Assembly (NCBI GenBank): GCA_963846505.1
Contig: CAWJWD010000001.1
Span: 992,001 to 1,056,000 of the forward strand
DNA: 64,000 nt
Direction of reading: 5' to 3'
From: JACVRW01 sp963846505
GTDB taxonomy: Bacteria; Actinomycetota; Thermoleophilia; Solirubrobacterales; Thermoleophilaceae
This document shows, piece by piece, positions 7,791 to 16,491 of this stretch. How positions within the stretch are numbered: the first letter of the stretch is position 1; every line of letters begins with the position of its first letter. The translations under genes and the position numbers were made by a program. The notes below the pieces were generated by a model. It ran no database searches and had not been told where the DNA came from. It saw only the letters and a list, made by a program, of their open reading frames with translations.

Positions 7791-8542
7791 GGTCGGCCGC
7801 GAGCGTCGAGCGCGACGAGGGCGGCTCACTCGACGCAGGCCCGGCGGCCAGCGTGAAGGCGCCGTCGATGCTCTCCGCCACGCGCGCGATCCTGCGCAAG
7901 GACCTCCGCCTCGAGTGGCGCACCAAGGAGTCGGTGCCGGCGATGACGCTGTTCACGCTGACCGTCTTCGTGCTGTTCCACTTCGGGCTCGACCGCGACT
8001 CGCTCGAGGGCTCGCTGGCCTCGGGCGTGCTCTGGGTGACGCTGCTGCTGGCAGCCGTGATCGGCGTCTCGCGCCTGTTCGCCACCGAGCGCGAACAGGG
8101 CGGCATCGACGCGCTGCTGCTCGCTCCCGTCGACCGCACCGCGCTGTTCCTCGCCAAGGGCGCGGCGCTGTTCCTGTTCCTCGTCTCCGTCGAGATCGTC
8201 GCCGTGCCGGCCTTCGCGCTGCTGCTGCTCGGCCCCGGCCTCGGCGGCGCGCTGCCGGAGCTGATCGCGATCCTGCTGCTCGCCGACCTCGGCATCGCCG
8301 CGGTCGGGGCGCTCGTCTCCGCGCTCGCCGCCGAGACGCGTGCGCACGAGCTGATCGTGCCGCTGCTGCTGCTGCCCCTGCTCGTGCCGGTGCTGATCGC
8401 GAGCGCCCAGGCGAGCGAGCCGTTCCTGCGCCTCCAGCAGGGTCCGGAGGACCTCGGGCGCTGGCTCGGGCTGCTCACGCTCTACGATGTCGTGTTCGTG
8501 CTGCTCTCCGTAGCGGTCTTCGACTACCTCCTCGAGGACTAG
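7787..8542 (+). CDS. ccmB: Haem exporter membrane subunit CcmB
   Basis: This 251-residue membrane protein of the CcmB family has about six hydrophobic segments, the first after residue 50. RKDLRLEWRTKESV followed by a membrane helix, and FATEREQGGIDALLLAPVDR, are typical. The ATGA overlap with ccmA supports the start at 7787; an internal ATG at 7868 would give the usual shorter family length. It partners CcmA in the inner membrane. Confidence 0.93.
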   Translation: MRSAASVERDEGGSLDAGPAASVKAPSMLSATRAILRKDLRLEWRTKESVPAMTLFTLTVFVLFHFGLDRDSLEGSLASGVLWVTLLLAAVIGVSRLFATEREQGGIDALLLAPVDRTALFLAKGAALFLFLVSVEIVAVPAFALLLLGPGLGGALPELIAILLLADLGIAAVGALVSALAAETRAHELIVPLLLLPLLVPVLIASAQASEPFLRLQQGPEDLGRWLGLLTLYDVVFVLLSVAVFDYLLED

Positions 8543-9259
8543 ATGTACTCCAAGGGCCTCAAGCCGCTGTCCGTGGCAACCGCCGTGACGCTCACGGCGG
8601 CGCTCGCGCTCGTCTTCTTCTACGCGCCGCTGGACGCCGACCAGGGCTTCGTCCAGAAGATCTTCTACGTGCACGTGCCGATGGCGATCGTGGCGCTGTG
8701 CGGCTTCGTGGTCGGCGGCGTCTTCGCGATCAGGCACCTGCGCACCGGCGACCGCTCCTGGGACCTGCGCTCGTACGTCGCGATCCACCTCTCGATCATC
8801 CTCGGCGTCGGCGTGCTGATCACCGGCGCGATCTGGGCGCGCGCCGCCTGGGGCCACTGGTGGGTCTGGGACGAGCCGGTGCTGGTCTCGTTCCTCGTCG
8901 TGGTGCTGCTCTATTGCGTCTACTACCCGCTGCGCTTCTCGATCGAGGACCCGGACCGCCAAGCCCGCTACTCGTCGGTGTTCGCGATCGTCGCCGGCGC
9001 CTTCGTGCCGCTCAACTACGCGGCCGTACGGCTGGCCGAGTCCTTCACCCACCCGCGCGTGCTCTCGCAGACCGGTGGCAGCATGCCGGGCGAGATGCGA
9101 CTGACGTTCCTGATCTCGATCCTCGCGATGGCGCTGCTGTGGGTCACGCTCTGGAAGCTCGAGCTGACCGCCAAGAACGCGTCGATGCAGCTCAAGCGGC
9201 TCAAGCGCCGACTGGCCGAGCGGCACGAGGCCGAACGCGAACCGGCGGCGATGGCCTGA
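8543..9259 (+). CDS. ccmC: Haem-handling protein CcmC
   Basis: This 238-residue, six-helix protein of the CcmC/CcsA haem-handling family carries the tryptophan-rich WWD motif as WGHWWVWDEP and conserved histidines in YVHVPMAIVAL and SFTHPRVL that would ligate haem. It starts one base after the ccmB stop and overlaps ccmD by TGATG. It presents haem to CcmE during cytochrome c assembly. The C-terminal tail is basic and probably cytoplasmic. Confidence 0.94.
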   Translation: MYSKGLKPLSVATAVTLTAALALVFFYAPLDADQGFVQKIFYVHVPMAIVALCGFVVGGVFAIRHLRTGDRSWDLRSYVAIHLSIILGVGVLITGAIWARAAWGHWWVWDEPVLVSFLVVVLLYCVYYPLRFSIEDPDRQARYSSVFAIVAGAFVPLNYAAVRLAESFTHPRVLSQTGGSMPGEMRLTFLISILAMALLWVTLWKLELTAKNASMQLKRLKRRLAERHEAEREPAAMA

Positions 9260-9420
9260 TGCCCGCGCTGCCCCTCGACGAGGCCGGCAAGTACGTCGCC
9301 GGCGCCTACGTGGTGCTGATCGCGCTGATCCTGATCTACGTCGCGATCATCGGCGCCAAGATCGCGCGCGTCGAGCGCGAGGTCGGCGAGTTGCTCGAGC
9401 AGGTGCCCGAGGAGGACTGA
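9259..9420 (+). CDS. ccmD: CcmD-like small membrane protein
   Basis: This 53-residue protein has one transmembrane helix (about 14-34) followed by a charged tail, KIARVEREVGELLEQVPEED. Size, topology, the basic-then-acidic amphipathic tail and position right after ccmC match CcmD, which stabilises the CcmABC complex and helps release holo-CcmE. Both ends overlap neighbours by TGATG, which strongly supports it as a real gene. Confidence 0.8.
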   Translation: MPALPLDEAGKYVAGAYVVLIALILIYVAIIGAKIARVEREVGELLEQVPEED

Positions 9421-10751
9421 TGGACGGCGCGCTGCTCGTCATCGGCGCCTCGCACAAGACCGCGCCGCTGGCGCTGCGCGAGAAGCTCGCGCTGCCCGAG
9501 GGACGCGCCGCGCGCGTGCTCGCCGAACTGACCGCCGCGCCCTCGATCCACGAGGCGGTCGCGATCTCGACCTGCAACCGCACCGAGCTCTACCTGCTCG
9601 TCGCCGACGCGGTCGAGGCCGAGAACGTGGCGCTGACGGTGCTCTCGCGCCAGGCGGACATCCGGCCCACCGAGCTGCTCGGGGCGCTCTACTCGCTGCG
9701 CGACACAGACGCCGTCAGACACCTGTTCTCGGTCACCGCCGGGCTCGACTCGATGATCGTCGGCGAGGCCGAGGTGCAGGGTCAGGTCAAGCGCTCGTAC
9801 GAGCTGGCGCTGGTCGAGGGCGTGACCGGCCCGGTCACCAACCGGCTCTTCCGCGATGCGCTCGCGGCCGGCAAGCGCGCCCGCACCGAGACGGACATCA
9901 GCCGCTCCCAGGTGTCGGTCTCGTCGGTCGCGGTCAAGCTCGCGGCCGACATGCTCGGCGACCTGGCGCGACGGCGCGTGCTGATCATCGGCGCCGGCGA
10001 GAACGGCGAGCTGACGGCCCGGGCGCTGCGCGAGCGGGGCGTCGAGACGATCTTCGTCGCCAACCGCCGCCGCGACCGGGCGATCGGGCTGGCCCAGCGC
10101 TTCGGCGGCGCCGCGGTGCGCTTCGAGGACCTGCCCGGCGAGCTGGTCGAGGCGGACATCGTCGTCAGCTCCACGGGTTCGCCGCACCAGATCGTCGGCC
10201 GCGAGGAGCTCGAGCTGGTCGCCGAGGCGCGCGAGGGGCGCCCCCTGGTGCTGATCGACATCGCGGTGCCGCGCGACATCGAACCGACAGTGCGCGACCT
10301 GCCGGGCATCGCCCTCTACGACATGGACGACCTGCAGCGCGAGGTGGCGCGCAACCTCAGCGGTCGCGAGGCCGAGGCCACGCGCGCCCGCAGCGTCGTC
10401 GCCGAGGAGGCCGAGCGCTTCGACGCCTGGTTGTCCTCGCTCGACGTCGTCCCCACGATCTCGGCGTTGCGCGAGCGCGGCGAGCAGATCGTCCAGCAGG
10501 TGCTGCGCGAGAACGACTCGCGCTGGGAGTCGCTCTCGCCCGGCGACCGCGAGCGCGTCGGCGTGCTGGCGCGGGCGGTCGTGAGCCGGCTGCTGCACGA
10601 GCCGACCCTGCGCCTGAAGGGCGACGGCGACCCCTCCTACCGTCACGTGCACGCGCTGCGCGAGCTGTTCGCGCTCGACCCGGGGTTGGAGGAGTCGGCG
10701 CCGGCCGCCGAGGTCACCCAGCTCGAGTCGCGCCGCCAACGCCGCAGGTGA
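9420..10751 (+). CDS. hemA: Glutamyl-tRNA reductase HemA
   Basis: This 443-residue enzyme reduces Glu-tRNA to glutamate-1-semialdehyde, the committed step of the C5 haem pathway. GASHKTAPLALREK is the N-terminal motif, Cys52 in STCNRTE is the catalytic nucleophile, and the NADPH domain contains VLIIGAGENGELTARAL. EAEVQGQVK and the C-terminal dimerisation helices are present. Overlaps couple it to ccmD and hemC, linking haem synthesis to haem delivery. Confidence 0.97.
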   Translation: MDGALLVIGASHKTAPLALREKLALPEGRAARVLAELTAAPSIHEAVAISTCNRTELYLLVADAVEAENVALTVLSRQADIRPTELLGALYSLRDTDAVRHLFSVTAGLDSMIVGEAEVQGQVKRSYELALVEGVTGPVTNRLFRDALAAGKRARTETDISRSQVSVSSVAVKLAADMLGDLARRRVLIIGAGENGELTARALRERGVETIFVANRRRDRAIGLAQRFGGAAVRFEDLPGELVEADIVVSSTGSPHQIVGREELELVAEAREGRPLVLIDIAVPRDIEPTVRDLPGIALYDMDDLQREVARNLSGREAEATRARSVVAEEAERFDAWLSSLDVVPTISALRERGEQIVQQVLRENDSRWESLSPGDRERVGVLARAVVSRLLHEPTLRLKGDGDPSYRHVHALRELFALDPGLEESAPAAEVTQLESRRQRRR

Positions 10752-11686
10752 TCCGCCTCGGCACCCGCGCGAGCGCCCTCGCGCTCACGCAGGCCCGCCA
10801 CGTCGCCTCGCTGCTGGACGACGAGGTCGAGCTCGTCGAGATCACGACCTCCGGCGACCGGGGCGCGGTCGGCGACAAGGCCCGCTTCGTCAAGGAGCTC
10901 GAGCAGGCGCTGCTCGACGACCGCATCGACCTCGCCGTGCACTCCGCCAAGGACGTGCCCGCCGAGCTGCCGGACGGCTGCTCGATCGTCGGCGTCCCCG
11001 GCCGCGCCGACGCCCGCGACGCGCTCTGCCTGCCGCTCCAGGCCGCTCCCGCGACCGGCGGCTCCTCCGAGCACCCCGTGGCCGGAGCCTCGCTCGAGCA
11101 GCTGCCGGAGGGCGCCACCGTCGGCACCGCGAGCGTCCGGCGGCGCTCCCAGCTGCTCGCCCGCCGCCCCGACCTCGACGTGGGGGAGCTGCGCGGCAAC
11201 GTCGACACGCGCCTGCGCAAGCTCGGCGAGGGTCGCTACGACGCGATCGTGCTCGCCGTCGCCGGCCTGGAGCGGCTGGGCCGTACCGGCGAGGGCCGGC
11301 CACTGCCGCTCGACGACCTCGTCCCCTGCCCCGGCCAGGGCTGCCTCGTGCTCGAGGCCCGCAGCGACGACGCAGCCGTCGCCGCCACGGCCGCCGCGAT
11401 CATCGACCCGGGCGCCCTCCGCGCCCTGACCGCCGAGCGCGCCCTCGTCGGCGCACTCGACGCCACCTGCAACACCCCGGTCGGAGCCCTCGCGGAGGAG
11501 CACGGCGGACGCCTCCACCTCCGTGCCTACGTCGGCCTCCCCGACGGCTCCCACTGGATCGCCGACGCGCTCGACGGCGAACCCGGCGCCCCAACCGCGC
11601 TCGGCGAGCGCGTGGCCGGTCGCCTCCTCGGCGCTGGAGCACGCGAGCTGCTCGCCGAAGCCGAGGCTCGAGCAGTCGGACGCTGA
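10748..11686 (+). CDS. hemC: Porphobilinogen deaminase (hydroxymethylbilane synthase) HemC
   Basis: This 312-residue enzyme polymerises four porphobilinogens to hydroxymethylbilane. IRLGTRASALALTQA opens the protein, HSAKDVPAELPDG and GTASVRRRSQLL form the active site, and Cys241 in ATCNTPVG is the dipyrromethane cofactor attachment site. It starts at GTG in a GTGA overlap with hemA. About 35 residues of low-complexity insertion (GGSSEHPVAGASLEQ) lie before the GTASVRRR motif. Confidence 0.96.
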   Translation: MIRLGTRASALALTQARHVASLLDDEVELVEITTSGDRGAVGDKARFVKELEQALLDDRIDLAVHSAKDVPAELPDGCSIVGVPGRADARDALCLPLQAAPATGGSSEHPVAGASLEQLPEGATVGTASVRRRSQLLARRPDLDVGELRGNVDTRLRKLGEGRYDAIVLAVAGLERLGRTGEGRPLPLDDLVPCPGQGCLVLEARSDDAAVAATAAAIIDPGALRALTAERALVGALDATCNTPVGALAEEHGGRLHLRAYVGLPDGSHWIADALDGEPGAPTALGERVAGRLLGAGARELLAEAEARAVGR

Positions 11687-11784
11687 GTCGACACTGGCCG
11701 CCGGCCGGGCGATGAGCGCTTCGAGAAAGCTGGAGCGCGTCCGCGGCTTCGGCGGCCGCTCGCGTACGGATAGCGTGTGCGGGC

Positions 11785-13275
11785 GTGGCTGACGGGATCG
11801 TCCATCTAGTCGGAGCGGGTCCCGGGGATCCGGGACTGATGACGCGGCGCTCGCTGGAGCTGATCGCGGCAGCGGACGCCGTCCTCTACGACCGATTGAT
11901 CCCGGCGGACGCGCTCGGGGGCGCCCGCGAGGACGCGGAGCTGCGCTACGTCGGCAAGCAGCCGGGGGACGCGGCGATGTCGCAGGAGCAGATCAACGCG
12001 CTGCTGGTGGAGCTGGGCCTGGCGGGCAAGCGGGTGGTGCGGCTCAAGGGCGGCGATCCGTTCGTGTTCGGGCGCGGCGGCGAGGAGGCCGAGGCGCTGC
12101 GCGAGGCGGGCGTGGCGTTCGAGGTCGTGCCGGGCGTGACGTCCGGCGTGGCGGCGAGCGCGTACGCCGGCATCCCGGTGACCCATCGGGACGCGGCCTC
12201 GGCGGTCGCGTTCGTGACGGGGCACGAGGATCCGGAGAAGCCCGCGTCGGCGCTCGACTGGGACGCCCTGGCGCGCTTTCCCGGCACGCTCGTGCTCTAC
12301 ATGGGCGTCAAGAACCTGCCGCTGATCGCCGCGCGGCTGATGGCGGCGGGGCGGCCGGCCGAGCAGCCCGCGGCGGTCGTCGCGCGCGGGACGCTGCCGG
12401 GACAGCGCACGGTCGTCGCCACGCTCGCGGACATCGCCGAGCGGGTGCGGGACGAGGGCATACGGCCGCCGGCCATCACGCTGATCGGCGAGGTCGCCTC
12501 GCTGCGCGAGACGCTCGCCTGGGTCGAGCGGCGGCCGCTGTACGGGCAGGTCGTCGCGGTCACGCGGGCGCGAGCGCAGGCGAGCGGGCTGGCCGCCCGC
12601 CTGCGCGGGCTCGGGGCCGAGGTGGTCGAGACGCCGGCGATTCGGATCGAGCCGCGGCCGGTGCAGCTGCCGTCGCTGGAGGGGCTCGCGCTGCTGTGCT
12701 TGACGAGCCCGAACGGCGTCCGGCTGCTGTTCGACGCACTGGCGCACGCCGGGCTCGACGCGCGTGCGCTGGCCGGCACGACGGTCGCGGCGATCGGGCC
12801 GGGCACCGCGCGAGCGCTGGAGCAACGCGGGGTGCGTGCGGACGTGGTGCCGGAGAGGTTCGTGGCCGAGGGGCTGCTGGAGGCGCTCGAGGACATGCCG
12901 CTCGAAGGCCGCCGCGTGCTGGTCGCGCGCGCCGCCGAGGCGCGCGACGTGCTGCCGGACGCGCTGCGCGAACGCGGTGCCGAGGTCGAGCTGCTGCCGC
13001 TCTACGACACCGTCGCCGAGCACCTGTCCCCGGAGCAGCTGGAAGCGCTCGGGCGGGTCACCCACGTCACCTTCACCTCGTCCTCGACCGTGCGCTTCTT
13101 CCTCTCAGCCGGCGGCGAGGTGCCCGCGGAGGCGCGGGTCGTCTCGATCGGCCCGGTGACGAGCGCGACGGCGAGCGAGCATGGACTGCGTGTCGACGTC
13201 GAGGCCGAGCGCCACGACGTCGACGGGCTGGTGGAGGCGCTCGTGCGCGACGCCGCCGAGCGACAGCCCGCGTGA
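11785..13275 (+). CDS. Uroporphyrinogen-III C-methyltransferase / uroporphyrinogen-III synthase fusion (CobA-HemD)
   Basis: This is a 496-residue bifunctional protein. Residues 1-245 are a SAM-dependent uroporphyrinogen-III methyltransferase (VGAGPGDPGLMTRRSLE, RLKGGDPFVFGRGGEE, VVPGVTSGVAA). Residues 255-496 form a HemD domain (LTSPNGVRLLFDAL, AIGPGTARALE, TFTSSSTVRFF). It closes the uroporphyrinogen-III ring and diverts product toward siroheme, working with the precorrin-2 dehydrogenase at 5416. TAGCGT eight bases before the GTG suggests an internal promoter after a 98-base gap. Confidence 0.95.
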   Translation: MADGIVHLVGAGPGDPGLMTRRSLELIAAADAVLYDRLIPADALGGAREDAELRYVGKQPGDAAMSQEQINALLVELGLAGKRVVRLKGGDPFVFGRGGEEAEALREAGVAFEVVPGVTSGVAASAYAGIPVTHRDAASAVAFVTGHEDPEKPASALDWDALARFPGTLVLYMGVKNLPLIAARLMAAGRPAEQPAAVVARGTLPGQRTVVATLADIAERVRDEGIRPPAITLIGEVASLRETLAWVERRPLYGQVVAVTRARAQASGLAARLRGLGAEVVETPAIRIEPRPVQLPSLEGLALLCLTSPNGVRLLFDALAHAGLDARALAGTTVAAIGPGTARALEQRGVRADVVPERFVAEGLLEALEDMPLEGRRVLVARAAEARDVLPDALRERGAEVELLPLYDTVAEHLSPEQLEALGRVTHVTFTSSSTVRFFLSAGGEVPAEARVVSIGPVTSATASEHGLRVDVEAERHDVDGLVEALVRDAAERQPA

Positions 13276-14072
13276 TCGTCACGCTGCTGACCGACTACGG
13301 TCACGACGACGACTTCGTCGGGATCTGCCACGGGGTCATCCTCGGCATCCACCCCGAGGCGCGGATCGTGGACGTCACGCACGGCATCCCGCGCTACGGC
13401 GTCCGCCACGGCGCGCTCGTGCTGCGCAACGCGCTCCCGTACCTGCCGGTCGGCGTGCACGTCGCGATCGTCGACCCGCAGGTCGGGACCGAGCGGCGCG
13501 CGATCGCCGTGCGCACAGCCGACCGGCGCCTGCTCGTCGGACCGGACAACGGCCTGCTGAGCCTCGCCTGGGAGCACTGCGGCGGCGTCGACATCGCCGT
13601 CGACGTCACGCGTTCGCCCCACCGGCTCGAGCCGGTCTCGGCCACCTTCCACGGCCGCGACGTGTTCGCGCCGGTCGCGGCGCAGCTCGCCGCCGGCGCA
13701 GAGCTGCGCGACGCAGGCGACCCGCTCGACCCGGACACCCTGACCGTCCTGGAGCTGCCGCGGCCACGCAGCGAGGGCGACGCCCTCGTCGCCCACGTGC
13801 TGCTCGTGGACCGCTTCGGCAACGCCGCCCTCGACGTCGGCCACGAGGATCTCGCCGACAGCGACATCACGCTCGGTGCGACGGTCGAGCTGGTGGTCGA
13901 CGAGGAGAGCTACCTCGCCACCTGCACGCAGACGTTCGCCGACGTCAGCGCCGGCGAGCTGATCGTCTACGAGGACGCCTCCCGCGCGCTGGCGATCGCG
14001 ATCAACCGCGGCGACGCGGCCGCCACGCTCGGTCTCGCGCCCGACACCGAGGTCCGGCTGAGGGCCCGATGA
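13272..14072 (+). CDS. SAM hydroxide adenosyltransferase (DUF62 family)
   Basis: This 266-residue protein belongs to the DUF62/fluorinase-like fold. LLTDYGHDDDFVG, VDPQVGT, VGPDNGLLS and STFHGRD-type segment SATFHGRDVFAP are conserved family stretches. Characterised members hydrolyse S-adenosylmethionine to adenosine and methionine. It starts at GTG overlapping the cobA-hemD stop (GTGA) and is coupled to birA by ATGA. Its place after a SAM-using methyltransferase may be functional, but that is inference. Confidence 0.9.
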   Translation: MIVTLLTDYGHDDDFVGICHGVILGIHPEARIVDVTHGIPRYGVRHGALVLRNALPYLPVGVHVAIVDPQVGTERRAIAVRTADRRLLVGPDNGLLSLAWEHCGGVDIAVDVTRSPHRLEPVSATFHGRDVFAPVAAQLAAGAELRDAGDPLDPDTLTVLELPRPRSEGDALVAHVLLVDRFGNAALDVGHEDLADSDITLGATVELVVDEESYLATCTQTFADVSAGELIVYEDASRALAIAINRGDAAATLGLAPDTEVRLRAR

Positions 14073-14749
14073 GCACGCCGCTCGGCAGTCCGCGCGTCCA
14101 CCATCGCCGCACCGGCTCGACCAACGAGCGCGCCCGTGAGCTGGCGCTGGCGAACGCGCCGCACGGCACGCTCGTGACCGCCGACGAGCAGACCGCCGGC
14201 CGGGGCCGCCAAGGGCGCAGCTGGACCGCCCCGCCCCGTTCGGCGGTGCTGATGTCGCTCGTGCTGCGCGACTTCGAGGAGGTGCTGCCGCTCGCCGCCG
14301 CCGTCGCGATCTGCGAGGCGATGCCGGTCGAGTGCGCGATCAAGTGGCCCAACGACGTCTGGGTCGAGCGACGCAAGCTCGCGGGCATCCTCGTCGAGGG
14401 ACGCCCCCAGGCCGGCTGGGCGGTACTCGGGATCGGCCTCAACGTGACCGCCGAGGCGTTCCCCGAAGAGCTCGCCGCGATCGCCACCTCGCTGCGGCTC
14501 GCGGGTGTCGAGACCGACGTCGAGACCGTGCTCGACGCCATGCTCGCCGCGCTGGGCAGATGGCTCGTCGCGCCCACGGCCGAGGTGCTCGCCGCGTGGC
14601 GCGAGCGCGACGCCCTGCGCGGCCAGCCGGTGCGCTGGGCCGACGGCGAGGGCACCGCCGCGGGCGTGGACGAGACCGGTGCGCTGCTGGTGGAGACCGC
14701 GGGCGGACGCGTCACGCTCGGCGCCGGCGAGGTGCACCTGCTGCGCTGA
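14069..14749 (+). CDS. birA: Biotin--[acetyl-CoA-carboxylase] ligase BirA
   Basis: This 226-residue biotin protein ligase activates biotin with ATP and transfers it to biotin carboxyl carrier proteins. STNERA, ADEQTAGRGRQGRSW (biotin/AMP loop), IKWPNDVWV and KLAGILVEG are diagnostic, and a BPL C-terminal beta domain follows. There is no N-terminal helix-turn-helix, so it is the monofunctional type and not a repressor. It is the last gene of the overlapping cofactor operon. Confidence 0.96.
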   Translation: MSTPLGSPRVHHRRTGSTNERARELALANAPHGTLVTADEQTAGRGRQGRSWTAPPRSAVLMSLVLRDFEEVLPLAAAVAICEAMPVECAIKWPNDVWVERRKLAGILVEGRPQAGWAVLGIGLNVTAEAFPEELAAIATSLRLAGVETDVETVLDAMLAALGRWLVAPTAEVLAAWRERDALRGQPVRWADGEGTAAGVDETGALLVETAGGRVTLGAGEVHLLR

Positions 14750-14758
14750 GGCAACTCG

Positions 14759-16065
14759 TCAAGCCGTAGGTCCGGCGCTGCTTGCGGAGGGCGCCAACAG
14801 CGTGCGGCAGCGCGCGGCACGGGCGGTCACGAGCTCCAGGAGCCTGCTCGGCAGATCACGTCCCAACGCGACGACGTCGGGAGCCTCGACGGCGTCCGCG
14901 AAGGCGGCGGGCGCGACGGTGGCCAGCTCCTTCGCGCGATCCACCAGCGCGTCGGCATCGAGGCCGAGCTCGCGAGCGGCGACAGGCCAGGTGTGGCGCT
15001 GGAGGGACACCCTGTAGTCGCCGCCGATCTTCATCGCGTAGCGGAGCTTGCGCTCGTGGATGCCGTATGGCAGTGCGGAGGCGATGTCGTGGAGCGGAGC
15101 GAAGCGGACCTGGTCTCCGGCGAGCAGCAGGGAGTAGTTCTTCGCGTGCGCGTCGGTGCCGCCGATCAGCCAGTTCCAGATCAGCCCATCGGCGAAGCGC
15201 CAGACGGCGCGCTCGGCGACGGTGGAGGGCATCGCGTCACGGAGCAGCTGGGCGATCTGCGCCGCCCGCGGGCCGCCCTCGTTCTGGTACTTGCGACTCG
15301 GGGGCACCCCCAGCGCCTGGCAGAGATCCTCCTGATGGACGCGTGCGATCTCACCGTCGGGCGCCTCGCGGCGGTCGTAGCGGGCGACCACGACGGCCGT
15401 CTCGTCACCGAACCGCGAGACGGTGGTGTGAGCGGCAAGCAGGCCGGCGCGGCGCGCGGCATCGAGGCAGAGGTGTCGTTGAGGTCATGGTCGTCGAGGC
15501 CGCTGAGCGCCGGCTTGAGGATGTGCGTGGTGGGCGTCGAGCCCGAGGGAACGCCCCAACGTCCGTCCTGGAAGAGCAGTGCCGTCTTGGCCTGCGCGCC
15601 GGCGAGGCTGAACTGGCCGGTGAACGAACGGCCCAGCCATGCGGTCGAGTCCTCGCGCAGCTCCCGCAGCCGCTCGGCCACGTCATCGCCGCCGAGCCAC
15701 GCGACGTCGCCCGATCGTCCCAGCACCCGGTCGACCTGCTCGGGCACCGCGAAGCGGACCGCGCCGGCGCAGTCCTCGCCGATCGAGGTGGCCAGCAGCG
15801 AGAAGGGCGAGGACGGCGAGACGTGGAACTCGCGGGCCCAGCGTCGCAGGACCGCGTCGTTGTCGGGCAGCAGGCCCCACAGCCACGGCGTCACGCTCAG
15901 ATCGGGATGCGACGGGACCTGGATCGGCATCGAGAGAGACAGCGGCGTGCAGCCGGGCCGCCGCCGGTACTCATCGCTGTAGTCGAACCGCAGCCTGCCC
16001 CCGCGCAGGCGGCTCACCGTCCCGGCGACGAGTCGTCGCAAGACGACCAGCAGCGAATCGGTCAT
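14759..16065 (-). pseudogene. hipA: HipA-family serine/threonine kinase toxin, single frameshift
   Basis: Two adjacent frames together make one HipA-like protein. The first 190 codons encode the N-terminal half (LSLSMPIQ, SLAGAQAKTALL, HILKPALSGLDDHDLN). After about 15475/15476 the sequence continues one frame over with HLCLDAARRAG and then VVVARYDRRE, the kinase core GGTDAHAKNYSLLL with the catalytic Asp, and LHDIASALPY. One missing base explains it. If the mutation is real, the toxin ends prematurely; if it is a sequencing error, this is an intact 434-residue HipA. The start overlaps hipB by ATGA. Confidence 0.85.
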
Positions 16066-16358
16066 CGCTCGCGGTAGTCGTCCAGCAGGGCGTCCAAGTC
16101 GACCGACGCGCCACTCGCCGGCTCACCGGCGCCGGCGTCCGCACCGCACTCGTCGACGTCGAGACGAAGCTCGAGCGCGTCGAGCAGGCGGAGCACGAGC
16201 GCGAGCTCGGCGGTCGGCTTTCCCGCCTCGAACTCGCTGATCCATTGCCTGGAGACGCGAGCCCGGATCGCCAGCTCGGCCTGGCTGAGCCCAAGGCCCT
16301 GGCGCCGGCCGCGGGCGGTGGCGGCGAACTCGCGTATCGAGCCGATCCGGGCGGACAT
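16062..16358 (-). CDS. hipB: HipB-like XRE antitoxin/repressor
   Basis: This 98-residue protein has an XRE helix-turn-helix at about 22-70 (GLSQAELAIRARVSRQWISE) and an acidic C-terminal tail. With the downstream hipA it forms a type II toxin-antitoxin pair, in which HipB neutralises HipA and represses the operon. The ATG at 16358 is six bases after a TACGGT -10, so the mRNA is predicted leaderless. The promoter lies inside a four-copy 27-bp repeat array that is the probable HipB operator. Confidence 0.88.
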   Translation of the reverse strand: MSARIGSIREFAATARGRRQGLGLSQAELAIRARVSRQWISEFEAGKPTAELALVLRLLDALELRLDVDECGADAGAGEPASGASVDLDALLDDYRER

Positions 16359-16361
16359 GAT

Positions 16362-16458
16362 GTCACCGTACGCTTACATCACAGTAATGTCAACGTACGG
16401 CGACAATATGAAGGTGTCGCCGTACGCATTCAGGACTGCACTGTCGCCGTACGACGAC
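16362..16458. repeat. Four-copy 27-bp operator array for hipBA
   Basis: The 11-mer GTC(A/G)(C/A)CGTACG occurs at 16362, 16389, 16416 and 16443, exactly 27 bp apart. Copies 2 and 4 extend to near-palindromes centred on the TA of CGTACG (the fourth is GTCGCCGTACGACGAC). The spacers differ, so the signal is the protein-binding core. Copies 1 and 2 overlap the hipB -10 and -35. Binding by HipB is inferred from position. Confidence 0.8.
16365..16393 (-). promoter_or_regulatory. hipBA promoter (TTGACA-N17-TACGGT)
   Basis: On the minus strand a perfect -35 TTGACA (16393-16388) is followed after 17 bases by TACGGT (16370-16365) and, six bases later, by the hipB ATG. Geometry is ideal for a housekeeping-sigma, leaderless promoter, and both hexamers lie within operator copies, explaining how a repressor would shut it. 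Confidence 0.75.
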
Positions 16459-16491
16459 GATCGTCCATCGCGGAGGCGACAGGCAGCTGCG

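Noticed and set aside
16362..16458. CRISPR array from the regular 27-bp repeat
   Set aside because: Repeats are only 11-16 bases with about 11-16-base spacers, no cas genes are present, and the array overlaps a promoter; an operator array fits better.
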